The position numbers and the translations under genes were made by a program. Below the pieces are notes generated by a model that saw only the letters and a program-made list of their open reading frames with translations, did not search any database and was not told where the DNA came from. 64,000 nucleotides of DNA from Oscheius onirici (lineage: Eukaryota; Nematoda; Chromadorea; Rhabditida; Rhabditidae): NCBI GenBank assembly GCA_932521025.1, contig OW051470.1:5876501-5940500 (forward strand), written 5' to 3'. This document shows positions 44,077-58,360 of this stretch, piece by piece. Each line of letters begins with the position of its first letter. Within the stretch, counting starts at the first letter, position 1.

Positions 44077-46713
44077 AAAAAAAGATGATAGTTATGGTAT
44101 TATGAACGGGTTATTTTGTCCATTCCCACGAGGTTTGGTTATTTCGTCTCACCTTTTTTTTGTAAAATACCTCGCTTGTTAATATATAAATATGACTCCA
44201 GGTCCACCGACTCGGCAACCTGATTTTCGGCTAACGCATAGCTGATTTGGGGGTGCTTCAAACTGAGAGTCGCCTTATGAATATTTCAGCGCCACCTCAG
44301 CTTTGTCCCCTTCTCATTAGGCCGAGTCTCCCGGACCACTTGGCTCCCCCGCTTATTTGATAATTAGTCCGTCTTGCTTGATTGTTTCTTGTACGACTCG
44401 CTTCCTTTCAGCGGGAAGAAGAAGCTAGTGTTTAATGACGAGCCATGATTATAAATCATAAAGAGTGTTCCGGCTGCTCACCTGCTGGCGGTCTCTTCTA
44501 CTGACAGCTCATCCATCTCGGCTGTCTGTCGCTCTTTTGCGTGTTAACTCATTTTAAGATAATTCTCTTCGATCGTTGTCAGATTCACACCCTTCTCCGA
44601 AATAACTACCTTGTAGAGGACCAAATTAGACGTTCTGAACGAGTTCAGACACCTCGTCCGGGAGAAAAATCTATTTTTCCTTATTCTTGACAATTGCGTT
44701 TCTCTGCTTTAAAAACGACTTTATGTCGATGGCCAACTCGTCCCCTCCGGCCGTGTCATGTTCTCCTTGTGTTTGTGCGACAGAGCATTAAATATTGCGA
44801 CATCACGATCTAGCCTCTCCTCCCATTAAAAAGAAATCTTTCTCCTTTTTCGAACTTCGACGATGTTCTCTTGATCCTCATAGAGTAGTTTGTAACGCCT
44901 CTCATCTTCTAGGTTTCAACTGAGTAACAATGTCGTAGAAGACTCACACCTAACGTCAATTGTTGTAGAGATGAATAATGGTCCAAAGGATGCCATTGGC
45001 ACGTAACGAGTCCATCTGCCGTCAGACTCCCACGGCAATCCTCAGAAGAAATCGACTTATATCCGTTTAGGCAGAGGGACAGAGGGTTCCAGTAAATAAA
45101 CAGAGGGAATTCGGCAAAAAACTTCATCTGTTCCCGATCTATCTCCTTCCGTGCCATTATATTTGCTCTTTTCACGAACACATAATTTCCGGTTTGGTCG
45201 CGTCACAATATCCCGACGAACAGATGGCTTCCAGTCCGGAATAGTACTAGGTTGTCACCAGTCCTTCCGATCCTTCCCTTCAACAGGGATTAGACGACCA
45301 CGCCGTCCAATATTTGCCCTCATTTGACCCTGCTCGACCACCGTCTCTCTAAGAATTTTCTCTTTTATCGTATCGTCCAAAAGAAACTGTCCTTTCTGAT
45401 ATGAACGTGTCGGAAGATAAGAAGAGGATGCGTTAATTGTTTATTAGGGTCCTCTCTCTATTGAGGACACACTGGCTCTCTTCGGAACATTTGAGGAATC
45501 ATAGAAGAGGATTTCCATAGGCGGATAGACTGGCTTTGGAAGAGATCTGACGCATTTCCGATATTCGTACAGCAGTCGTCTAGATTCTCTTCTCACCTTC
45601 CCACTGTGAAATACTTGGTTCGAAAATAGTTTTCTTTATAAGAGTAAGAAAACGGAGAAAAAAGACCTTGTTTCTCTTAGCCTCGTCCTCTATTGGCACA
45701 GTTCCAGCCCTCACTATCAGCTTCTGTTTGCCCAGTCCCGGGCGGTCGTCGTCCTTCGCCAAGCCTCATCGATTGACTGGACAAATTACCTGCTCTTTTC
45801 CTCGAGTAATGTTCCCTCTAGGATTACGGTTGTCTCTTTCAATGCATTAGTTGCCTTGAAGAGGAGACCCAATCAGACAATTAGCGAGTCTTCCAGCTGG
45901 CACCTGCCAATGGCAGTCCTTCGAGTCTCTAAACAAACTCTCAAAAGGAGGCCACGTTTTGATTCCTTTCTTTCTGTTTGTTCAGCAACACTTTGTCAGC
46001 TTTCGGGCAGCCCAGCCGTCCAGTTTACTTTTCAAATTCATCTCGTTTACCTCCCACTCTTCTCTTTGTCTGAAAATGTCGTGCACTGAATTATAGCGTT
46101 TGATTGTGAGAATGCCAGCCATTCAGCGGCTATCAATCTGCAGTTCACTCTATTTTGTTTCATTTCTCTGTTAAAAGTAACATATTTTCGAAGATTACCC
46201 CTCTTTCTAACACTGAAACACAGAACTTGCCCCCAAATTCTCCAACTCACTTCAGTACTTTGACTTTACGATCGTTGCTCGTTATCCAGAGTCACCTCGG
46301 CCTTATCGTCTTTTCTCACTGTCAAAAGTGTCCCTTTTCTCTCGATAAAACCTCATTCTCGACAGATTAGGCCTTTTAACGTGTCCTCTCTCTGGAGCTC
46401 AGAGGGGCACAAGCCGAGAGAGTGGGGGATCATGTTTCAGACAAGTGGTCCCCTTCTCTTTCTCTCTCCGGCTCTCGGGTAGCTTCTTCCCAGATTTGTT
46501 TTCACTGATCCTCTCTTCTTTTTGGGGCTTCGCGCCTCCCTCTTTCTCTAATCCGACACATTTGGGTCCGATCCTCTTCTGAAGGCACTTTGGCAAACAT
46601 GATCGATTCCTTATCTTATCGATGACTCTCGAGACTCCTTTGAAACGTCTTCTTACTGTACTCTTTCAGTGTTGTGAACTGCGGGTCCTCCCATTTCATA
46701 CGAGGATACTCAG
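44077..46713. other. 2.6-kb non-coding region upstream of the KH-protein gene
   Basis: No frame here shows family similarity. The sequence is pyrimidine-rich on plus (many CTCTCT and TTCCTCC runs), more so toward 46700. It probably holds the promoter and 5' UTR of the PCBP-like gene. Its length is exceptional, since most neighbours are spaced by 0.1-0.8 kb. Confidence 0.45.
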
Positions 46714-49299
<2,586 letters not shown>

Positions 49300-49964
49300 C
49301 TCTACAAGAACCCTCTCACTTCGTCTGTGTTACACTCTCATCTCTCATTTGAATGTAAAAGCTATTGAACAAAACCTATTGTGATCCGAACAGATGTATT
49401 CAAACATGTCAATAAAGTCTTCTCTATGAACATTTCTTTATTCTTGTAACATCATCCAAGGAGAAAGTAGCAGAATATATTCAGAGTAAAGCCTAGCTGA
49501 AAGTGACCGAACTGTACAGCCTCAAACGTTCCGCTTCGTTGCAAATCCGAGCGATTTTTGGCGGCATAGGACCAGTTTTTCATTATGGAGAACAGTCTGT
49601 TCCAATAACTGTCTTTTTCAGATGGGAAATTGTCTTTGTCTAAACATCTGATCAAATAAAAAACGCCTCTCATCCATCCGAAAGACACAACATTCGAATT
49701 TTTTGAAATTGCGCCAAGCTTCGGCGGGTCTTCTTTCAAGAAGTTTAGGCCCCAAGTTTTTATTGCTTCATGCTAAGTACTTCCTATTTTATTTTGCCAT
49801 TTTGTTGTCAAAGTTGGTCGGAATTAAGATAGAAAACTAGTTAAAATAGTGTTCTCCATCTCGAGAGAAACGATAAACAAACGCCGAAAAATCTTTCATT
49901 AACGTCAATGATTCACAAATTTCTCTCTCCACCTTGTTCTATTTTATGCAGTTTTCTTTCAGTT
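49300..49964. other. intergenic region
   Basis: Contains the PCBP 3' end and the upstream region of the formin. A 96-codon minus-strand frame (49452-49739) has no recognised domain and I do not call it a gene. Confidence 0.45.
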
Positions 49965-50024
49965 ATGTTCAAGTCGAAGAAAAAGGAGAGAGCGAAGAAT
50001 CTGGGCGTCAGCTACATTGTAGGG
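49965..50024 (+). CDS. cyk-1: alternative first coding exon of the formin
   Basis: The 20-codon exon MFKSKKKERAKNLGVSYIVG begins three bases after a TTTCAG acceptor and ends at a GTTAGT donor in phase 0. It cannot splice to the 50745 exon (which would give AAA-TGA), but joins in frame to the shared exon at 51094. So the gene probably has two promoters or trans-splice sites giving two N-termini; this one is short and basic. Confidence 0.5.
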
Positions 50025-50744
50025 GTTAGTTTCTTTTTCATCTTTGAATATGACACGATGCGATTGACGTGTATCAAAGTTATATAATTTTGCGATTTGC
50101 TGCATGGGAAGCTCTTTTGAAACAACAAAGTAGAGAATGCCAAGCAGTGTTCCAAGGTCGACCCAGAGGTTGTTTGAATGGCCAGTTTGGCGCCAACTGC
50201 ACTCTAGAGCCGTCGGTCTACCATCAGCTGTTTCCTTTTCATTTCTTGTTGGCAAGGAGAATATCAGCTGAAATCTATCCAGCAACACTTTTGATTCAAT
50301 CCACAATTTTTGATTTGAATCATTTTAACCGTTTAATGCGTCCTCGTCATGATCTAAAAAACATGATGCTACGTGTCTGGGTGTGTTGCTTTCGATTATT
50401 AATGCCCTGTGACCCATCTTGTACAGGACACAAGATAGGTGCCAATTGTGCGTCCCTCTCTTTTCTCCTCTTTTCGTAGAAGGTGTGGTTGAGGATGATC
50501 AAACCTTTGTTTGATCTGCGTCATGCATACAGTTTTCCTACTTGGCCTCACATCATATTCGACCACCTGTTAACTATTGCGTGTTATTCACACATGGTCA
50601 ATATTCATTTTGCCAGCCGACCGCGCATCTGTCTCCGCCAAAAGAACTATCATTCCCTCGGCGCAACCCCGATTCAATCGATCACTTTCCTAACTATCAG
50701 ATCTCTCTTCAATATACTTTATTTGACTATACTTCCGTTCAGAA

Positions 50745-53700
50745 ATGACTGAGAGCGATTCTGACTCGAGTAAACAGACATTTTGTTGTCCAAAAGCTGA
50801 CTATTCTGAGGCCGGACACAGTTCGGCATGGCAACGGAATTCCGTCTTAAGTGATGGTCCTCCAGTTTTCCTTCGACCCAACGATCCAAATTTTCGTCGT
50901 CGGAGCAATGAACGACATTCTGTGCATGCCGGCGGTTACAGCGACTTTGCTAATAGACGAAGTCCGAAAGTGGAAGAAAGCAAGTGGACTGACATGTTCA
51001 CTTCGAAAAGAATAAAGAAATCTATTCAAAAAAGATTACATGGGGAACGAGCGGTAGATATAATGAACAGGAATCTTATGAATCTTTTTTCAGGAAGAGG
51101 ACAAAATCAGCAATGACAGTTCGTCTTCTGGCTACGAAGCTCTCGACGTCAACAAACTCGATCTGGAGGAGATCAAACGCTTGGCGGCTGAAGTAATGGT
51201 TCGTCCTTTGTCCTTTAAAACCCTCTTGGAATTCTTTTGTAACTAAACTCGTGTCTTGTTTTCAGAAAGAAAGAAATCTAAATCCTGATGCGATCAACGC
51301 AATGAATCTAGACGCAATGAAGCAACTTATACAGCTGAACCAGCAGACTCTTCAAAAGGACCAGCAATCCAGCTCGAAAAAGGTAATTATCAGATTTTCA
51401 GTTTTTAACGAAAGTCTAGTCTCCTCGCCAGCTAATCACCATGCTGTTACAACTGAAAATAGATTCGGAATCGGCTGTGAAGACCAATGAAGCCAAAGTG
51501 GACGAATGCTATCGGGTTTTGAAGCATGGAACTTTACATCAAGTTCAAGAGGTTAGTTCTTGCAATGTTTTCCCTCTCACTAGCCTGCTTTTAGTTCGCT
51601 ACGACCATTTTAGGCCCTGAACATCGAAACAACGGCCTGGCCATTTTAGGGAATCTAATATCTAGTGTAAGCCTTATATTTCCTCTTTATCAAACAATAC
51701 AACTTCAGATAACCTCCTTCGAGAGAGATCACCAGTCAAATAATCTTTTCGGGTTGGTATCCTTGCTCGTGAATACTGTCCGATGCATATTGAATACTTA
51801 TGTTAGTGTTATTTCCACTCGTTTGCTAAAAAGACTTTCAGCCTGGCTTAGACCTTGTTCTCCGTGACGGCAATCAAGTCATCCTTCAATTGCTCGAACT
51901 TCTGTCCTTTCTAAATGAGCGTGCCCAGACGGACTCGATGATGAAGTTGAGAAGAGATATTCTAAATATATTCGCGCCTATCGCCATGCTTCGGCCAGGA
52001 ACCATTGAAGGAGCTCACTTTGAACTTTCCGGGTTCGTCGTTGATTTTTTTTTCAACTCATTTCGTTTTTTCAGAGCAGCAAAGATTATGAAAGAGCTCA
52101 CGCTGTTTGGAGCGAAGAATCAGCAAGCTCGTTTCAAGCCGATTCTTGGCTGTCTAGAGTTCTGTACGACCATTCAAGAAACTGATACCTTGGTAAGGCC
52201 TCTCATTTATCGAAATACTGGAAAAGTTTTAGCAACGATTACTTCTCATCATCAATGTTCTGCTAAGCAATTCGACGGAATCGTTCAATGACGACTTATC
52301 CTGGCAGATGCGAATGCGACTTCGGAGCGAGTTGTATCGGGACGGTTTGGGTACCTACATTCAAGTAAATGTTCTTTCATTCTTAGTTTAACCTCTTCTT
52401 TAGAAAATTGAAGATCTTGACGAAAAGGTTCCCAAGGTACACGCTCAGTACGAGAATTTCTTACACAGCAAAGATGACGATCTCAACGAGTTGTTCAGCA
52501 AATTCGAATCCATGTATATCCTTCTCCTTACTTCTTCTAACCAATTTGTTCAGCAAAGGAGACTATAGTACATTGGATGGCTGTTACGAGATGGTAGCCT
52601 CTTCATCGGAACAAACAGCCGTTGAACCTGTGTTCCTGAGCATGTTACAGCATCTGATGCTGATCCCAGAACACCATTCCCAGAGGTATTTTCCAGATTG
52701 AGGCCGTTTCGAACGTCGATTTCAGACTGGCTTACTTCCGTTTGATCGAGAACTGTATTGGAGAGATTGTCTTCCACAAGTCTGGCGCCGATCCCGATTT
52801 CAAGGCTCAATTCCGATTTGAGACGCCGGTTTCGGAAATGATCGAACAACTGACAGATAGCGGAATCACAAAACAGTTGGAACAGACTGTTCAAGCGAAA
52901 CAAGAAGCTGTGGCCATGCAGATGCAGTACTGGAAGAAACTGACCGAATTCAGAAGTGAGGTAGAGGCACTCAGAAAGCATGTAAGAATCATGGAGTGGC
53001 ATTAGACATTCGTTCGCGTTCAGATCACTGATCCATCCACACCATTGCCTCCTCCGACACAGTGCACCCTACCTCCATGCTCCACTTCTGCTAGTACTTC
53101 CAGTTTACCTCCAGTTACAGGTGGTCCACCCCCACCGCCTCTACCAGCTGTGACAGGTAACCTTTTTTCCAGAGCCCAAGTCCTTTTGCGTATTAGGTGG
53201 TCCGCCGGCTCCTCCACCTCCTCCACCACCACCTTCCGGTCTTATACGTGCTCCTCCAGGTGCGCCGCCACCTCCTCCAGGTACGATGAATAAGCAGCCT
53301 TGGTGATAAAATGGTTCAGGTGCTCCTCCGCCACCTCCTTTCCTTGGGAAAGGAGCTCCTGGCCCACCACCGCCTCCTGGAATGGGCTGCACTCCACCAA
53401 TTCCACTGGTGCCGGAATACTTGCCTCAGAAGAAAAGACGACTGGTGGATGTGCCGATGAAGAAGTTTCCATTTGGATCCAGCTCTGTTAGTCTTGTTTT
53501 GGTGTAGTTTATATTCCGTTTTAGATCAATCCGCGAGACATTCCACAAGAGTCATTCTGGGCCAAAGTAGCGGAGGAGAAGCTGGCCAACGACAAGATCC
53601 TCAACCAGCTGAAGGACAGATTTGCCACAAAGCCTTCTGGAGGAACTCTGAACAACACATTGGCCCGTGGCGGACCCCAGATGAAGAAAATCAGAACACC

Positions 53701-55590
53701 GCAAATAATCCAGGATGAAAAAATCATGAAGTCTCTCGGTACTTTCCTTTCCAAACCTCTCTAAAATATCGTTTAGAAATACTTCAAGCTTCGGCAAAGC
53801 TGGCATTCCCGATGTGGAAAAATAGTATCCTGTCAATTGACGAAAAAGTACTGACCTTGGGACTTATAGAACAGCTACGAGCAGCGCTTCCTCCTGTTGA
53901 AACTTTGAATAAGCTGAAAGAAGTTGATAAGACAGTTTTCGAAGAGGAGATGCCCGAAGGAGAACAGGTACCTACCTTTTCATATCATGATAGCTAAAAT
54001 ATGCTTTAGTTCGTAGCAACATTGGCTCAGATTAACGCGCTGCCCGTTCGATTAGACTGCATTATACTGAAAATGAAGCTGCCGGAAGTTTTAACCGATT
54101 TGAAAAGGGTTTGGTCTCTTTGCCCTCTTTTAGCCGTACAAGTTTTAGCTCAGCTGCGTAATCGAGGCTTGTGAAGCAATGCGAAAATCGAAAGGATTCA
54201 AGACTTTCCTGGAACTTACTCTTCTTTTCGGAAATTATATGGGACAGTCTTCGAAAGCTCACAAGGACATATACGGCTTCCAAATGGATGTTTTAGCAAA
54301 GGTTTAGTCGTTTTTCTTTCTCGTTCATTTCTGGTGCAGATCGCTGACACGAAAGATGTCGAGAACCACCAGACACTTCTGCATTTCATGGTGGAAACTA
54401 TGAGAAAAAAGGATGAGTCCTTGGCTCGATTTGCCCAAGAAGACTTGTATCACTGTGGAGCTGCTGCTAGAATCAATGCCGACGAGATTCAGAAAGGTGT
54501 CAGCTGGCTGAAACAAGCGGTCGCGAAGGTTTGGTCCTGTTCTTCTTCAAAATTCAAGGATTTTCAGCTGGAAAATGCGCTGAAGTCTTGTAAGAAACAA
54601 GCCGAAAATGATCGATTCCTAGAAGTGATGACTCCGTTCTTACAAAAAGCACAGTCTGAATATAGCGTCGTCGAAACCCTACACAACAAAATGAAAGACG
54701 ACTGGACAGCCATAACAAAATTCTATGCATTCGATCCGAAAAAGTACTCGATGGAGCAATTCTTTACCGACATGAAAAATTTTAGGGATCAGTACGAGGT
54801 TTGTTCTGAATCTTAATTGTACTTTAAAATGAGTGTTTAGTCGGCCTATAGAGATCTTGAACAGATGAAACAGAAGGAAGAGAAGGCGAAGGAAAAGAAG
54901 AAAGACAAGAGACCGCCACTCAATGTTATTCAGCCACCAAAGCCGACAGCCAAATTACAAGCCGGTTCGTTCAATTGATTACATTTTTCAAAGCTTTTTT
55001 AATGCACACAGTTTTTAGGAAGTTATCTTATTATGAAAATGGTCAATTTCAGATGTGTTGAAACGAACAGGAGTCCTCGACGAGCTTGAAAAAATGATGG
55101 ACGGCGGAGCCGAACTGAACAATTTTCTGTTGGGAGGACGAACACTCAAAACTCCAGCGTCTGGACTTCGAACACGGCCAAGTACGTTTTCATTTTATAG
55201 CATGTTTTTCAGTTGATTAACCCGACTCTTTTATTCTTAACCTTTTCTGTTTGTTTCTAGGTCAAATGACGAGTCGACAGAGGAGATCTCGAGGAAATGT
55301 GACGCCGGATTCTGAGAGAATCAGCATTTCGACAGAACTTGCAGAAGAGCAGCCTCGGAGACGAATTCGGGTAAAAGGAGCACCCGCAGTAGAGGTACTT
55401 TGCTTTTGCTTAGTTGACTTTCCCCCAAGAATAGTTTGTTCCATCCAAGTGTTGTTTCCAGATACAGGACCGTAGTCGAGTCTCACCGACAAACAAAGAG
55501 AACAGACTCGAATCTCTTCCGCCAAGGCCGGTTGCACGACAGGAACCGCTGTCAGTAGATGAACTTTTTAGCCGACTCAACCGTCTGTAG
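50745..55590 (+). CDS. cyk-1: Diaphanous-related formin
   Basis: Rho-activated actin nucleator; C. elegans CYK-1 is needed for cytokinesis. Twenty-five exons from 50745-51053 and 51094-51198 through to 55462-55590; 1243 residues in this isoform. Order: Ser-rich N-terminus; GBD/FH3 (LITMLLQLKIDSE, LGPEHRNNGLAILGNLIS, LYRDGLGTYIQKIEDLDE); coiled coil (QAKQEAVAMQMQYWKKL); proline-rich FH1 (53060-53400); FH2 (KVAEEKLANDKILNQL, IMKSLEILQASAKL, LELTLLFGNYMGQSSK, GFQMDVLAKIADTKD, LHFMVETM); and a C-terminal DAD (TGVLDELEKMMDGGAEL). DAD plus FH3 shows autoinhibition typical of DIAPH. Introns are mostly 37-45 nt. A second first exon lies at 49965-50024. The 3' end converges on the SRA1-like gene, whose stop is 124 bp away. 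Confidence 0.93.
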
Positions 55591-55714
55591 CCATCGCTTC
55601 CGGAGCCACGACATCTAGTCCATTTCCGGGTATTTGTACAATTCTTTGCTTTTATCGTTATTGTTGACTTAAAACCGGTGACAGTAATAAATTAGTACTA
55701 AACTTTCAGATGTT

Positions 55715-58126
55715 TTATTGGTTTCTTACGTGAACACCAGCAGACCCGACTCTGCCGGTTCCACGAAGTTCGCTCACGAGTAGTCGCAATCCAGCTCCCC
55801 AATAGCCAAGTTCCTGCGGAAATTGCGAATGGAGCTGATCAAAGAAAGTTGCTGCCTCGTTGTATAAGCCTCGATCGATTGCTGAAGTAGCAGTTTCAGA
55901 GTTTTCAAAGAGCAACTAGCCATCGACAAGATAGTTGAGTTTTTGAAGACACGCTTCGGAAAGTCGTCTTTGATTGACGTAGTCATTCAACTGCTGTAAT
56001 TTCAGCTGAACTCCTTCACATTTGGCCGGAGGAAGTCGTGTTGTCGCCTTGTACAGAAAGGCGACTAGTTGAGAACCACTGAGTGAGACATCTCCAGCGC
56101 ATTTGGTCAATGATCTGACTCGAATTTAGTAAAGAAAAATAAGAATAAACGAACCGATTGTAGTCAGATTGCGGGTCATAAGTGAAGCCGGCAGCATTGG
56201 TTGGAACAGTATTTGGCGGAGCGAAAATAAGGCTTTGAGGATCGGACTGAACAAAGTTAGAATCTTTTCTTCTGAACCAACCTCGATGGGTTGTGTCATG
56301 ACGGGTGGAGTACTCGAACCCAACGATGTCGATCTTTGGATATGTTCGATCGGAGACTGATACGTCCAAGCTGCGTGACTCGCCGGAGCCTGCAACTTTC
56401 TTGTAGAGGGAAATACTGATCCATTTCTTTTCAAATATCTCTGAAACTCACGGGGTTGGAAGTCTGCGGCCGCGTCTGGTAGACGTCGGTCTTGACAGCC
56501 GGTTGAGTCCCATTCGTAACCGTGAAAGCATCGTAGATCGTTCGGTGTTGCATCGATGGCATATTTGTCTAGACGCTCGGTTGTTAGTCGATCAACATGC
56601 AAGACCACAAAATACGAACGTGTTATTCTCTGTTTTGCACTATTGAAAGAGACATTGATCCGAGCCAATGGCTGGTAATTAGACTCGGCGAAAGTTTAAA
56701 GAGAGGGTCGCAAATCCGCAGAATGCATCGACGTCACAAAGAGCAAGAAGACAAATTCCATTCCAATTTACTTTGTTTCCCAAATAAATAAAGATGACAA
56801 TTACAGCACGAACGACACTTCACAAGGACCGGACCTGTGGGGCCACAGCAGCTGAATCGGCGTTCGGATAATAAGCCACGTTGTTGGTCGGAGGATAGGC
56901 GGCTTGTTGTTGATGATACGGATAGTTTGGAGGAACAGTCGTCTGGAAATTGAAAGGAAAAATAAAGGAAGGAGAGGTGGGTACAATTAGCGCCGGCCGC
57001 CATTTACACGGCAACAGCGATCAATTCACCTGCTGCCAACAGAATCGGATCTAATTGCTCTCTCTTCCGAGCACTCTTTTAGAAGTTCTGTCTTGTTTAG
57101 ATTTGGTTGATTAAAAATGAAAAGGTTATGAGAGTATGGCATTAGCAAGAGGGTGGAAACGTCAATTACAGGGAGTGAAACGTATATTTTGGTAGTTCCC
57201 CTTATTCTCTGTTGAAAGCACTCTGTTCTAATTTTTGGTCTACATGTTTTCATACTGGGAGCATAATCTCCTGAACACTGTGATAAACACATAGCGAAAA
57301 GTTGGACATATTAGTCAGTTATAGTTTTTGTCAAATAGTTAACAGGTTTGAGGAAGAAGTTCAAAGATGTTTGGAAAGGAACTAGGTTTTAAATTTACCG
57401 GCCAATGGATATTCAAACTCGTACTCGTTCGAAGGGTCAATGTTTGGTAAAACTCACATTAGGAGAGGGAGGGACAGATTGCTGCTGTGGCTGTTGTTGA
57501 GGAACCGATCCATACTGTTGCTGTTGGACAGGCTGAGCATAAACGGACGGAGAGATCTGCACAGGAGCTTGTTGGTATTGAGAAGCAGCTTGTTGAGGAT
57601 ACTGAGGAGGAGTCTGGGCGACAGTTGGAGACATCTGTGCTGGTTGTTGTTGTTGGCCAGGAGGGAAAAACTGTTGATTTACTGTTGTGGGAGAGAACTG
57701 TCCAACTGAAGGATGCTGCTGGGACTGTGGGTAGCCTTGTGCAGCCACATTTACTGCCTGCTAAATAATAATTTTCTTTAAAAAAAGAAGGAATATTACT
57801 TGTCCGTACTGCTGAGCAGCGGGATACCCTTGTTGCGCTGGTTGTTGACCGTAACCTGCTGCTCCATAAGGATTCTGTTGCTGTCCACCATATCCCTGAT
57901 GACCATGAGCACCGTAAGACGGTCCCTGAAATGGTTTTGTTCCAGTTAGATTGATACAACTAACAGTAATAGATGGATCAACTAGTCGTTTCCTCATCTG
58001 TTTCAAATGGCTCGTGGTGGTTGAAGAGGCAATTGTTGTAGTAGCGCCAAGAGTTGGAGGATCATTCCATCCGGCGGAAACATTTGGCGGAAGGGTGCTT
58101 TGGAAAGACTCGTAATGATAGGACAT
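55715..58126 (-). CDS. SRA1/Sec31-domain protein with long Gln/Pro/Tyr-rich region
   Basis: Exons (minus): 58126-57965, 57925-57800, 57760-57458, 56942-56835, 56568-56452, 56389-56282, 56246-56155, 56114-55921, 55881-55715; 458 residues. Near the N-terminus is AGWNDPPTLG, the GWNDPP motif of SRA1 and Sec31. The C-terminus has a helical bundle like the SRA1/Sec31 end domain (GVQLKLQQLNDYVNQRRLSE, CLQKLNYLVDAIDRGLYNEA, LGYWGAGLRLLVSEL). Between them is low-complexity sequence (GYGGQQQNPYGAAGYGQQPA and Q/P runs), prion-like and possibly phase-separating. No WD40 repeats lie upstream, so this is not full Sec31. The intron 55882-55920 must start GC rather than GT; otherwise a TAG interrupts the domain. 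The stop codon overlaps AATAAA (55714-55719). Confidence 0.75.
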
Positions 58127-58360
58127 TCTGCAATCTACCGAAATAGGTCCAATTCCAAGTTCACTGAAAAGAATCGATAATTAAAGTGAAAAGATGTGGA
58201 ACAGCTGCCGAAAGAGGCCACTTGTACAGGGCTCGTACGCAATTGCACAACGCTGACGGGGCAAGCTGTTTCGAAACACACGGAACATTTGAGGAAAGGT
58301 TTATTCTTGTTGTCTACAAACGCGTGTCTTGTACTCGTACTTTGGTATTCTTCTCGAATT

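Noticed and set aside
49452-49739. 95-residue minus-strand frame between PCBP and formin genes
   Set aside because: No similarity, no acceptor before the ATG and no nearby AATAAA on that strand.
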